From UBA6136 sp964344495 (lineage in GTDB: Bacteria; Pseudomonadota; Gammaproteobacteria; Methylococcales; Methylococcaceae): a stretch of DNA of 10,979 nucleotides. Positions 1 to 6,347 of the stretch are shown here, piece after piece. The stretch lies in NCBI GenBank assembly GCA_964344495.1, contig CAYFNI010000076.1, forward strand, positions 1-10,979. Reading direction: 5' to 3'. Within the stretch, counting starts at the first letter, position 1. Each line of letters begins with the position of its first letter. Under the pieces are notes generated by a model. That model saw nothing but the letters and a program-made list of their open reading frames with translations. It was not told where the DNA came from and searched no databases. Made by a program: the position numbers and the translations under genes.

Positions 1-291
1 CTGCCACATCGCGTCCAACCCCAGGCAGCCCGGCATGACCGGGTCTTCCTGAAAATGGCAACTGAAGAACCACAGACTCGGATCGATATCCAGTTCCGCC
101 GTGATGTGGCCCTTGTCGAACAGCCCCCCTTCGGAGGCAATGTGGGTAATGCGGTCGAACATCAGCATGGGCGGCAGCGGCAGCTGCGCATTGCCAGGAC
201 CAAACAGCTCGCCACGTCCGCAGCGGAGCAACTCCTCACGCGTGTAACTGGATTGGCGAACAGGGGCTGAAGGCTTTTCAGTGAGTGTCAT
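1..291 (-). CDS. fabA: 3-hydroxyacyl-[ACP] dehydratase FabA (partial, N-terminal 97 residues)
   Basis: Translating the minus strand from the ATG at 289-291 gives 97 residues that run off the left edge. FabA dehydrates 3-hydroxyacyl-ACP and isomerises trans-2- to cis-3-decenoyl-ACP, the branch point of anaerobic unsaturated fatty acid synthesis in the cytosol. The read contains the family blocks GRGELFG (25-31), LDIDPSLWFF (67-76) and DPVMPGCLGLDA (83-94). The catalytic pair is present as His79 in the FFSCHF block and Asp93 in LGLDA, 14 residues apart as in E. coli FabA (His70/Asp84). The N-terminus is about nine residues longer than the E. coli protein. No good Shine-Dalgarno lies before the ATG. 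The remaining C-terminal part, and possibly fabB, would lie left of the window. Confidence 0.97.
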   Translation of the reverse strand, partial: MTLTEKPSAPVRQSSYTREELLRCGRGELFGPGNAQLPLPPMLMFDRITHIASEGGLFDKGHITAELDIDPSLWFFSCHFQEDPVMPGCLGLDAMWQ

Positions 292-336
292 GAGTAGGCC
301 GGGGTATACTTTTCCAAAGGCATTGCTGGGTTTTCT

Positions 337-380
337 GATGGCTTCTGCCGGCACATGAGGCACAGGCCATCTCTATTTTT
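337..380 (+). terminator. Intrinsic terminator-like hairpin reading rightward
   Basis: Bases 337-349 pair with 359-371 in a 13-position stem holding 12 pairs, including one G-U and one C-C mismatch at 345/363, around a 9-nt loop. The stem is followed by TCTATTTTT (372-380). The G-U pair forms only in plus-strand RNA, because on the minus strand it becomes an A-C mismatch. The T-rich tail is also on the plus strand. No plus-strand gene lies upstream in the window; the DNA to the left encodes fabA on the other strand. Confidence 0.55.
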
Positions 381-448
381 CGTCACGCCCACCAAGGTAC
401 GGGTTGCTCTCGGAGAAGCTCCGCCCCGGACGGATAAAAAAGCGCGCT

Positions 449-457
449 ATTGTAGCA
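449..457 (-). promoter_or_regulatory. Candidate extended -10 promoter toward fabA
   Basis: Read on the minus strand this is TGC-TACAAT: a TG extended element one base before a -10 hexamer that matches the consensus at five of six bases. A GC-rich discriminator (AGCGCGC) and a run of six T follow. No recognisable -35 hexamer lies 16-18 bp upstream. If used, the transcript would start near 442 and give fabA a leader of about 150 nt. Confidence 0.4.
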
Positions 458-600
458 GAACACCGCCGGAACCTAGGAAGCCCGACAGATCGATATCGGA
501 CCACAGCCGCAAGCGGCACGGGGCTTGACGCCACCCCCCTCTTGCCTGTCAATCGCATCACCGCCATCCTGAAACAGCGCCCAGACCCGACCCGCACCCC

Positions 601-2445
601 ATGACCCATGCCAACACCCGCCGCACGCCCACCGACCGATTGAGCTGGCGCTATATCCAGACGGTTGTGCTGGAGCACCGTCGCGACCTGATCGTAGCGC
701 AACTGGTCGCGATTCTGGCCGCCCTGACTGCCGTGCCGGTACCCTTGCTGCTCCCGATGCTGGTCGATGAAGTGCTTCTGAACCGGCCCGGCATCGCCCT
801 GCAGTGGATGGATCGCCTGTTTCCGCACGTGTGGCACGGACCGGTGCTCTACATCACCGTCCTGCTGGTGCTGACCCTGCTGCTGCGGTTCCTATCCGCC
901 TTGTTCAATGTCATTCAGACCCGGGCCTTCTCGCTCATTTCCAAGGATGTCATCTTTCGCATTCGCGCCCGCCTGCTCGGCCGACTCGAACACATCTCCA
1001 TGGCCGACTACGAGAGCCTCGGCAGCGGCGCGGTGGTCACCCATCTGGTGACCGACCTCGCCACGGTGGACGCCTTCATTGCCAACACCGTTGCCCGCAG
1101 TCTGGTTGCCCTGCTGACGCTGACCGGCACCGCCGCTGTCCTGCTGTGGATGAACTGGCGCCTGGCCCTGTGCATCCTGCTGCTCAACCCGGCCGTGATT
1201 TTCTTGACCAAGGCCGTAGGGAAACGGGTCAAGACGCTCAAGCGGCGGGAGAATTCGGCGATCAGCGCCTTTCAGTCCGCATTGACTGAAACCCTCGAAG
1301 CTCTCTATCAGATTCGTGCCAGCAACCGGGAGCAACACTACTTCGGCCGCCTGCTGGACACCGCCCGCGGCGTCCGGGATCACTCGGCGGCCTTCGCCTG
1401 GCAAAGCGATGCCGCCAGCCGCATGAGCTTTCTGGTGTTCCTGACCGGGTTTGATCTGTTCCGCGGCCTCGCCCTGTTCATGGTGGTGTACTCGGACCTT
1501 AGCATCGGTGAAATGATGGCCGTCTCCGGCTACTTGTGGTTCATGATGGCCCCGGTCCAGGAACTGCTTGGCATGCAATACGCCTTTTACGGCGCCCGCG
1601 CGGCACTGGAGCGACTCAACCAGTTCTACGAATGCCAGCAGGAACCGGTCTATCCGCACCGGCACAACCCATTTCAGGGGCAGCAGACGGTCGGCATCCT
1701 CATCGACCGGCTCAGCTTCACCTATCCGAATGGGGGCGAGATCCTCCGCGACATCACCCTTGACATCCCGCGCGGCGAGAAAGTCGCCCTCGTTGGCGCC
1801 AGCGGCGGTGGCAAATCGACGCTGGTGCAAGTACTGATCGGGCTGTATCCGCCGACCTACGGCCGGATCTGCTATGACGGCGTTCCGGTCGATCAGATCG
1901 GCATGGACGTGGTGCGCGAACACGTCGTCACCGTGCTGCAGCATCCGGTTCTGTTCAACGACACGGTGCGCGCCAATCTGACGCTGGGTCGACCGGCCCG
2001 AGACGAAGACCTGTGGCGGGCACTGGACATCGCCCAGCTGCGTGACGCCATCGCCGCCATGCCTGCGGGGCTTGATGCCGTCGTCGGCCGAGCTGGCGTG
2101 CGGCTATCGGGCGGCCAGAAACAGCGACTGGCGATCGCCCGCATGGTTCTGACTGATCCTTGCGTGGTGATCCTCGACGAAGCCACCTCGGCGGTCGACA
2201 ATGTCACCGAAGCCAACCTCTACCGGGCGCTTGATACCTTCCTCGCCGGGCGCACCACCCTGATCGTGGCCCACCGCCTCAGCGCCATCACCCACGCCGA
2301 CCGCATTCTGGTCTTTGAAGACGGCCACATCGTCGAACAGGGCAACCATGAGGCACTGCTGGCCCAGGACGGGCTCTATGCGCGCCTGTATGGCATGCCC
2401 GCCCAAAGTGCCGGCGCGCGCGCCATCCGGCCGGCGGCCTCATGA
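601..2445 (+). CDS. ABC exporter, fused membrane and ATPase domains
   Basis: A 614-residue half-transporter that would work as a homodimer in the inner membrane and export its substrate using ATP. About six hydrophobic segments fall near residues 33-55, 81-103, 167-187, 189-205, 273-298 and 303-320. The nucleotide-binding domain begins near residue 363 and is intact: Walker A GASGGGKST (399-407), Q-loop Gln447, signature LSGGQ (502-506), Walker B ending in Asp526-Glu527, and H-loop His558. The size and domain order fit the MsbA/multidrug/lipid exporter group, but the substrate cannot be read from the sequence. The ATG at 601 is the first start after an in-frame stop at 526-528, and no clear ribosome binding site precedes it. 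The stop overlaps the next gene by 4 bp. There is no N-terminal peptidase domain, which argues against a bacteriocin exporter of the C39 type. Confidence 0.93.
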   Translation: MTHANTRRTPTDRLSWRYIQTVVLEHRRDLIVAQLVAILAALTAVPVPLLLPMLVDEVLLNRPGIALQWMDRLFPHVWHGPVLYITVLLVLTLLLRFLSALFNVIQTRAFSLISKDVIFRIRARLLGRLEHISMADYESLGSGAVVTHLVTDLATVDAFIANTVARSLVALLTLTGTAAVLLWMNWRLALCILLLNPAVIFLTKAVGKRVKTLKRRENSAISAFQSALTETLEALYQIRASNREQHYFGRLLDTARGVRDHSAAFAWQSDAASRMSFLVFLTGFDLFRGLALFMVVYSDLSIGEMMAVSGYLWFMMAPVQELLGMQYAFYGARAALERLNQFYECQQEPVYPHRHNPFQGQQTVGILIDRLSFTYPNGGEILRDITLDIPRGEKVALVGASGGGKSTLVQVLIGLYPPTYGRICYDGVPVDQIGMDVVREHVVTVLQHPVLFNDTVRANLTLGRPARDEDLWRALDIAQLRDAIAAMPAGLDAVVGRAGVRLSGGQKQRLAIARMVLTDPCVVILDEATSAVDNVTEANLYRALDTFLAGRTTLIVAHRLSAITHADRILVFEDGHIVEQGNHEALLAQDGLYARLYGMPAQSAGARAIRPAAS

Positions 2446-3335
2446 ATACCCGCACGTCCCCGGTCCATGACCTGCACACCCACTCGACCGCGTCGGATGG
2501 CGCCTACTCGCCGACTGAACTGGTCAGCCGTGCCACAGCGGCGGGCATTCAGGTGCTGGCGCTGACCGACCATGACACCACTGCCGGTCTCGCTGAAGCC
2601 CACGATGCAGCCCACCGCGCCGGCATCCGCCTGATCAACGGTGTCGAAATCTCTGTCACCTGGCAAAACCGGACGCTGCATCTGGTCGGCCTGAACATCA
2701 ACCGTGACGACCTCCACCTGAATCAACGCCTTGAAGAGCTGGCGGCCATCCGCAGCGAACGGGCCCAGGAGATGGCCGCTCGCCTGGCCAAGGCGGGTAT
2801 TCACGGACTCTATGCCGACGCCCTGGCGCTCAGCGGGACCGGCATGATCACCCGCACCCACTTTGCCCATTGCCTGGCACGCCGCGGACTGGCAGCGGAT
2901 GTCCGGGATGTCTTTAACCGCTATCTGACGCCGGGACGCCCCGGTTACGTCGCTACCCGATGGGCTGACATGGACGCCGCGATTGACTGGATCACCGCCG
3001 CCGGAGGCACCGCCACCCTGGCCCATCCGCAGCGCTACAAGCTGACCGGTAGCTGGTTGCGTCGGCTGCTGGGGGAGTTCAAGGAGATGGGCGGCGCCGC
3101 CCTGGAGGTGCTGTCGGGAACGGCCTCGCCGAGCGAGGTCCAGTCCAGCGCGACACTGGCAAGGCAGTTCGGCCTGTTGGCTTCCTGCGGCTCCGACTTC
3201 CACGGCCCGGATGAGAGTTGGCCCAAACTCGGCCGTCTGCCCCCCCTGCCCGCCGATCTCACACCGGTTTGGCAGGCCTGGCATACCGCCGAGGACCTGC
3301 CCGATGATCGACATGAACCGCTGCCCCTGGGCTGA
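2442..3335 (+). CDS. rnm: PHP-domain 5'-3' exoribonuclease, RNase AM (YciV/TrpH family)
   Basis: A 297-residue protein resembling E. coli YciV (RNase AM), a PHP-fold nuclease that trims RNA 5' ends, including those of rRNA, and degrades short oligonucleotides in the cytosol. Metal-site motifs appear in order: DLHTHST (10-16), LTDHDTT (41-47), GVEIS (67-71), THF with His140, AHP with His195, and CGSDFH with Asp252 and His254. The length is close to the E. coli protein, and the block with LVGLNI (81-86) matches the family. The start overlaps the ABC gene stop as ATGA, suggesting translational coupling. The last 32 bases overlap the start of tag. The older name TrpH reflects a neighbourhood near trp genes in enterobacteria, which is not seen here. 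Confidence 0.92.
   Translation: MNTRTSPVHDLHTHSTASDGAYSPTELVSRATAAGIQVLALTDHDTTAGLAEAHDAAHRAGIRLINGVEISVTWQNRTLHLVGLNINRDDLHLNQRLEELAAIRSERAQEMAARLAKAGIHGLYADALALSGTGMITRTHFAHCLARRGLAADVRDVFNRYLTPGRPGYVATRWADMDAAIDWITAAGGTATLAHPQRYKLTGSWLRRLLGEFKEMGGAALEVLSGTASPSEVQSSATLARQFGLLASCGSDFHGPDESWPKLGRLPPLPADLTPVWQAWHTAEDLPDDRHEPLPLG
3291..3295 (+). promoter_or_regulatory. Ribosome binding site that sets the tag start
   Basis: GAGGA lies 8 nt before the ATG at 3304, inside the 3' end of the upstream PHP gene. It favours 3304 over the ATG at 3313, which would be 17 nt away, and over the upstream in-frame ATG at 3211. Confidence 0.7.
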
Positions 3336-3867
3336 GCGCAGCGCACTGGAGCGCCAGTATCACGATACGGAGTGGGGCATCCCGCAACACGATGACCGGC
3401 GCCTGTTCGAGTTCCTGCTTCTGGAGGGCGCGCAAGCCGGGCTCTCATGGGTGACGGTACTGCGCAAACGTGACGCCTACCGGGCGGCATTCGAGCAGTT
3501 CGATCCACTTCGGGTGGCCGATTTTGACGCGGCACGGATCGCCTCACTGCTCGCCAACCCCGGACTGATTCGCAACCGGCTGAAAATGACTTCGGCGGTC
3601 CGCAATGCCCGCGCCTTTCTCGAGGTTCAGGCCGCGTTTGGCAGCTTTGATGCGTACCTGTGGCGCTTTGTCGATGGCCAGCCGATTGCGCAAGTCTGGC
3701 CCGGCATGGCCGATCTGCCCAGCCGCAGCCCACTGTCCGATCAACTCAGCCGGGACTTGAAGCAGCGCGGCTTCAGCTTTGTCGGGTCAGTGATTTGCTA
3801 TTCCTATCTGCAGGCTACCGGACTGATCGATGACCATATCACCGGCTGCTTCCGTGTCCAAACCTGA
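3304..3867 (+). CDS. tag: DNA-3-methyladenine glycosylase I
   Basis: A 187-residue cytosolic base-excision repair enzyme that removes N3-methyladenine from alkylated DNA. The four zinc-snap ligands of Tag are present: Cys7, His20, His178 and Cys182, each three residues on from E. coli Cys4, His17, His175 and Cys179. The base-recognition residues Glu41 and Trp49 (in LEGAQAGLSW) follow the same offset from Glu38 and Trp46. KRGFSFVGSVICYSYLQA near the C-terminus is a family block. The reading frame is open back to 3211, but that extension lies within the PHP gene and is unlike Tag. The start at 3304 has a GAGGA ribosome binding site 8 nt away. The 32-bp overlap with rnm points to co-transcription. 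No Ada-type box was recognised. Confidence 0.96.
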   Translation: MIDMNRCPWAERSALERQYHDTEWGIPQHDDRRLFEFLLLEGAQAGLSWVTVLRKRDAYRAAFEQFDPLRVADFDAARIASLLANPGLIRNRLKMTSAVRNARAFLEVQAAFGSFDAYLWRFVDGQPIAQVWPGMADLPSRSPLSDQLSRDLKQRGFSFVGSVICYSYLQATGLIDDHITGCFRVQT

Positions 3868-3888
3868 GCCCGGACAACGGTGGTTTTT

Positions 3889-3897
3889 TGCTATAGT
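3889..3897 (+). promoter_or_regulatory. Extended -10 promoter for the small membrane protein gene
   Basis: TGC-TATAGT combines the TGn extended element with a -10 hexamer matching the consensus at five of six bases, just after a run of six T. The predicted start near 3904 would give a leader of about 32 nt before the GTG at 3936. No good -35 is visible, which is usual for extended -10 promoters. It lies after the tag stop, so this gene probably has its own transcript. Confidence 0.55.
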
Positions 3898-3935
3898 CCA
3901 CGCCGCCAATTAACCTTTCCAATCGTGAGGCCATC

Positions 3936-4331
3936 GTGGAATCTAATTTAGTCAAAGGGATGATCGGGTTTGTCGTGCTGATGGTGGTCGGATTCATCAT
4001 TGTCGGTTCGACGCGAGAAACCCAGCAGGAGAAGGTGCAGGGCGCATTTCTGCAAACCTCGGGCATGCTGAACAGCCTCGCACTCGACAAATGTTCCGAA
4101 GCCGTCCGTCAGGAGGTGGGCACCCACCCGTATACGCCTTCAGAATCCAATAGCGATGGAATGTCGTATGTCACGCTGGTCTGGAACAACCCGGGCACAG
4201 CCAAGCGCGCCGAGTGCCGTTACATACTGGATCAGGGCATTACCCTGCTGAAAATTGACGACCGGACCCTGATTGAAAAGACGGCTCCAGTCACTTCTGC
4301 CCCGGCCGCGCCCAAGCCCGCACATCACTGA
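3936..4331 (+). CDS. Uncharacterised small single-pass membrane protein
   Basis: A 131-residue protein that I cannot assign to a named family. It starts with GTG at 3936, supported by GTGAGG at 3925-3930 five bases upstream. Residues 8-24 form one hydrophobic helix (GMIGFVVLMVVGFIIVG) without a lipobox or clear cleavage site. A soluble part of about 105 residues follows. It holds two cysteines, Cys53 and Cys94, that could form a disulfide if the domain is periplasmic, plus a compact stretch with TLVWNNPG (80-87) and CRYILDQGITLLKIDD (94-109). The last 15 residues are Ala/Pro/Thr-rich and look disordered. The early codons (TCT, AAT, TTA) are more AT-rich than in the neighbours. It is convergent with minE across a terminator and has its own promoter. 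Function unknown. Confidence 0.75.
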   Translation: MESNLVKGMIGFVVLMVVGFIIVGSTRETQQEKVQGAFLQTSGMLNSLALDKCSEAVRQEVGTHPYTPSESNSDGMSYVTLVWNNPGTAKRAECRYILDQGITLLKIDDRTLIEKTAPVTSAPAAPKPAHH

Positions 4332-4386
4332 CAAAAGACCCGCCGCATCAGGTGCCCGACCATCACTGGGACACCTGATACGGCGG
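4331..4386 (-). terminator. Intrinsic terminator of the min operon
   Basis: Bases 4340-4357 pair with 4368-4386 around a 10-nt loop, with one bulged base at 4371. The pair 4346/4380 is G-U on the minus strand but a C-A mismatch on the plus strand. On the minus strand the stem is followed by GTCTTTTGT. Both points indicate a leftward terminator, 23 bp past the minE stop. The hairpin also follows the convergent plus-strand gene ending at 4331 and may slow transcription there, but no T-run is present on that side. Confidence 0.75.
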
Positions 4387-4408
4387 AGCTGGGGACCAAC
4401 CGGGGCCT

Positions 4409-4693
4409 CTAGACGGCCGAGCGGCGGCGGGGCGGCTGGTTTTCTTCCGGCAGAACGATGTTCAGTTCGAGCACCTCGCGGTTTTCGTCCTGATCCATGC
4501 TGACGGTGATCGCATTCTGATCGACGTTCACGTATTTGCGGATGACGGCCAGCAGATCGCGCTGCAGATCGGCGAGATAAGCCGGCTGACTGCGTTCGGC
4601 GCGCCGCTCATGGGCGACCAGAATTTGCAGACGTTCCTTGGCGATGGACGCCGTTTTCGGGCGGGATGATCGAAAATAATCCATCAAGCTCAT
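4409..4693 (-). CDS. minE: Cell division topological specificity factor MinE
   Basis: A 94-residue partner of MinD that stimulates its ATPase and drives the pole-to-pole oscillation that keeps FtsZ rings at midcell. The N-terminal MSLMDYFRS segment resembles the membrane-targeting helix of MinE. Residues 15-30, with SIAKERLQILVAHER, are the MinD-contact region, and residues 35-80 form the topological specificity domain, including LQRDLLAVIRKYV (43-55). The C-terminus ends in a short Pro/Arg-rich tail. The ATG overlaps the minD stop by 4 bp, and GGAGG sits six bases upstream. It is the last gene of the minC-minD-minE operon. Confidence 0.98.
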   Translation of the reverse strand: MSLMDYFRSSRPKTASIAKERLQILVAHERRAERSQPAYLADLQRDLLAVIRKYVNVDQNAITVSMDQDENREVLELNIVLPEENQPPRRRSAV

Positions 4694-5505
4694 GATTTGC
4701 CTCCGAACAGACGGCCCAGCAGACCCTTCTTTTCCTCATCAATGAAACGATGGGGTACATCCTCGCCCAGATAGCGACTGACGACATCCTGATAAGCCTG
4801 ACCGGCATCGCTCTTGTCGTCGATGACCACCGGATTGCCCGAGTTCGATGCGTTCAGGACCGCCTTGGACTCGGGGATGACACCGAGCAGGTGCAGCGAC
4901 AGGATTTCCTGCACGTCATCCACGCTGAGCATTTCACCCATCTTGACCCGCTGCGGGGAATAACGGGTCAGCAACAGGTATTCGCGGATCGGTTCCTGAT
5001 TGTTCTCGGCCCGGCGTGACTTGCTGGCCAGCAATCCCAGCATGCGATCGGAGTCGCGCACCGAGGAGACTTCGGGGTTCGTCACAACGATGGCGTCATC
5101 GGCAAAATACATGGCCAGATGGGCACCCCGCTCAATACCCGCAGGCGAGTCGCAAACAATGTAATCGAAATTTTCCGATAATTCGTTCAGCACCCGCTCC
5201 ACACCATCAAGGGTCAGGGCATCCTTGTCGCGCGTCTGCGAGGCGGGCAGGATAAACAGGTTCTCGCAGCGCTTGTCCTTGATCAGCGCCTGATTCAGGG
5301 AGGCTTCGTTGTTGATCACATTGACGAAGTCATAGACCACACGCCGCTCGCAGCCCATGATGAGATCGAGGTTACGCAACCCGATATCGAAATCGATGAC
5401 GGCGGTCCGGTGGCCACGCAAGGCCAGGCCCATGGCAATGGCCGCGCTGGTGGTGGTTTTTCCAACCCCACCTTTGCCTGAAGTCACTACGATAATTCTT
5501 GCCAC
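4690..5505 (-). CDS. minD: Septum site-determining ATPase MinD
   Basis: A 271-residue ParA/MinD-type ATPase that binds the inner membrane when ATP-loaded, recruits MinC and is released by MinE. The deviant Walker A motif SGKGGVGKTT (9-18) contains the signature Lys11 and Lys16. IDFDIGLRNLDLIMG (37-51) includes catalytic Asp40, and CDSPAGIE (118-125) is the switch II region. The C-terminal amphipathic membrane-targeting helix is present as KKGLLGRLFGG (259-269). The protein is nearly collinear with E. coli MinD. Translation starts at GTG (5503-5505), with AGGAG seven bases upstream. It is 30 bp downstream of minC and overlaps minE by 4 bp. Confidence 0.98.
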   Translation of the reverse strand: MARIIVVTSGKGGVGKTTTSAAIAMGLALRGHRTAVIDFDIGLRNLDLIMGCERRVVYDFVNVINNEASLNQALIKDKRCENLFILPASQTRDKDALTLDGVERVLNELSENFDYIVCDSPAGIERGAHLAMYFADDAIVVTNPEVSSVRDSDRMLGLLASKSRRAENNQEPIREYLLLTRYSPQRVKMGEMLSVDDVQEILSLHLLGVIPESKAVLNASNSGNPVVIDDKSDAGQAYQDVVSRYLGEDVPHRFIDEEKKGLLGRLFGGKS

Positions 5506-5535
5506 GAATAGTCTCCTGATGTTTGAAGCAGTGGA

Positions 5536-6276
5536 TCAGAGTGGGGTCACGACCAGCGTATCGTCCTGCAGGGCGACCTGCACCAGCTTGCCCTTGAAGG
5601 TGTTGTCGTCGCTTTCGCTCGTCCGGTAGTGGCCTCCGATGGCGATCAGCTGGGCCTGAAGATCCGAACAGTAGATGCGCGCCTCCAGATTACCCTGCAC
5701 ACCAGCCAGGGCCCGCCCCTTGAGCGGGCCATAGACATGTATGTTGCCGTCCGCCATGATCTCGGCGCCGGGGCTGACCTGCGCCAGCACGATCAGGTCG
5801 CCGCCATTGGCATAGACCCGCTGACCGGAGCGCACCGGCTGGTCGATCACCTTGGTATTCGCCGCCACGGGTCTGGGCGGTGGCGGTACCGATTTGCGCG
5901 CGGCAGGGCGGGCTTCGGGGGCCGTCGCCGGCTCGGTCCGCACCTCGGCCAGCACGGCGATCTTCTCGCCCTGGGCCTGCTTCTGCTGCTCGGCATTGCC
6001 GCCCCGCATACCCACCGGAGCCAGCGCCAAGCCCTGCACCAATTTCAGCAGTTCGGCAAAATCCACGGCCTGCTTGGCTTCACTGGATAACTCACCCAGA
6101 TCAATAATGATCGGCGCGTTCCGGAAAAACTCCGGCGCCTTACCCAGCTTTTGCTGGAGCTGCTCATTGATTTCGCCCAGATCGGCGCTGTGCACCTTCA
6201 GGATGGGCAAGGTAATCGAACCCGACTTGAGTTCGACGGCAATAGAACTGGATTTTTGCGGTGAGGTATCAGACAT
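5536..6276 (-). CDS. minC: Septum site-determining protein MinC
   Basis: A 246-residue FtsZ polymerisation inhibitor that acts at the membrane in complex with MinD. The N-terminal FtsZ-inhibiting domain covers about residues 10-110. A Pro/Ala-rich linker follows (about 115-140, including a PPPPRP run). The C-terminal beta-helix covers about 143-246, with the family signature around RSGQRVYA (149-156), the GGD at 158-160, and GNIHVYGPLKGRALAG (177-192), the surface that binds MinD. The length is slightly above the E. coli protein because of the longer linker. The ATG at 6276 has only a weak ribosome binding site (GGA). It is the first gene of the min operon and divergent from the phosphodiesterase gene. 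Confidence 0.97.
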   Translation of the reverse strand: MSDTSPQKSSSIAVELKSGSITLPILKVHSADLGEINEQLQQKLGKAPEFFRNAPIIIDLGELSSEAKQAVDFAELLKLVQGLALAPVGMRGGNAEQQKQAQGEKIAVLAEVRTEPATAPEARPAARKSVPPPPRPVAANTKVIDQPVRSGQRVYANGGDLIVLAQVSPGAEIMADGNIHVYGPLKGRALAGVQGNLEARIYCSDLQAQLIAIGGHYRTSESDDNTFKGKLVQVALQDDTLVVTPL

Positions 6277-6303
6277 TCCGGGGGAGGCCAGATCGGCAAA
6301 CAG

Positions 6304-6327
6304 TGATAGTCTGGTTCCATTCTATCA
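6304..6327. repeat. Inverted repeat TGATAG-N12-CTATCA in a divergent promoter region
   Basis: Six-base arms at 6304-6309 and 6322-6327 are perfect inverted copies spaced by 12 bp. They sit in the 71-bp gap between the divergent minC and phosphodiesterase starts. TATCAT at 6323-6328 could serve as a plus-strand -10, but no -35 fits it. The repeat could be an operator serving both genes, though short arms such as these also occur by chance. Confidence 0.3.
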
Positions 6328-6347
6328 TCGTGCCAAAGTTTCTGAGC

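Larger units (their letters stand above)
292..600. other. Spacer between fabA and the ABC transporter gene
   Basis: This 309-bp stretch holds no convincing protein gene. It contains a hairpin with a T-rich tail reading on the plus strand (337-380) and an extended -10 element facing fabA (457-449 on the minus strand). For the rightward ABC gene the only candidate promoter is weak: TTGACG at 525-530, 17 bp, then GTCAAT at 548-553, matching the consensus -10 at three of six bases. A small inverted repeat, CGGAG-AAG-CTCCG, lies at 411-423, and the palindrome CGATATCG at 491-498. Confidence 0.6.

Noticed and set aside
55..270. Open plus-strand frame of 71 codons
   Set aside because: It is antisense to fabA, whose catalytic motifs are clear on the minus strand.
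373..837. Minus-strand open frame of 154 codons overlapping the ABC gene start
   Set aside because: Arg/Gly/His-rich translation with no domain, largely the reverse of the ABC coding strand and its GC-rich upstream spacer.
892..1944. Long minus-strand open frame of 350 codons inside the ABC gene
   Set aside because: It is antisense to intact transporter motifs. Long reverse frames like this are common in GC-rich codon usage, and no domain is recognisable.
3211..3303. Upstream extension of tag
   Set aside because: The extension encodes a Pro/Cys-rich tract in the PHP gene's alternate frame, and GAGGA marks the start at 3304.
2376..3314. Minus-strand open frame of 312 codons opposite the PHP gene
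   Set aside because: The plus strand carries all PHP metal motifs; the reverse product is low-complexity Gly/Ala/Gln-rich sequence.
6261..6347. Upstream extension of the phosphodiesterase into minC
   Set aside because: The extra residues show no family feature and overlap the minC start; the GTG at 6330 remains a minor alternative.
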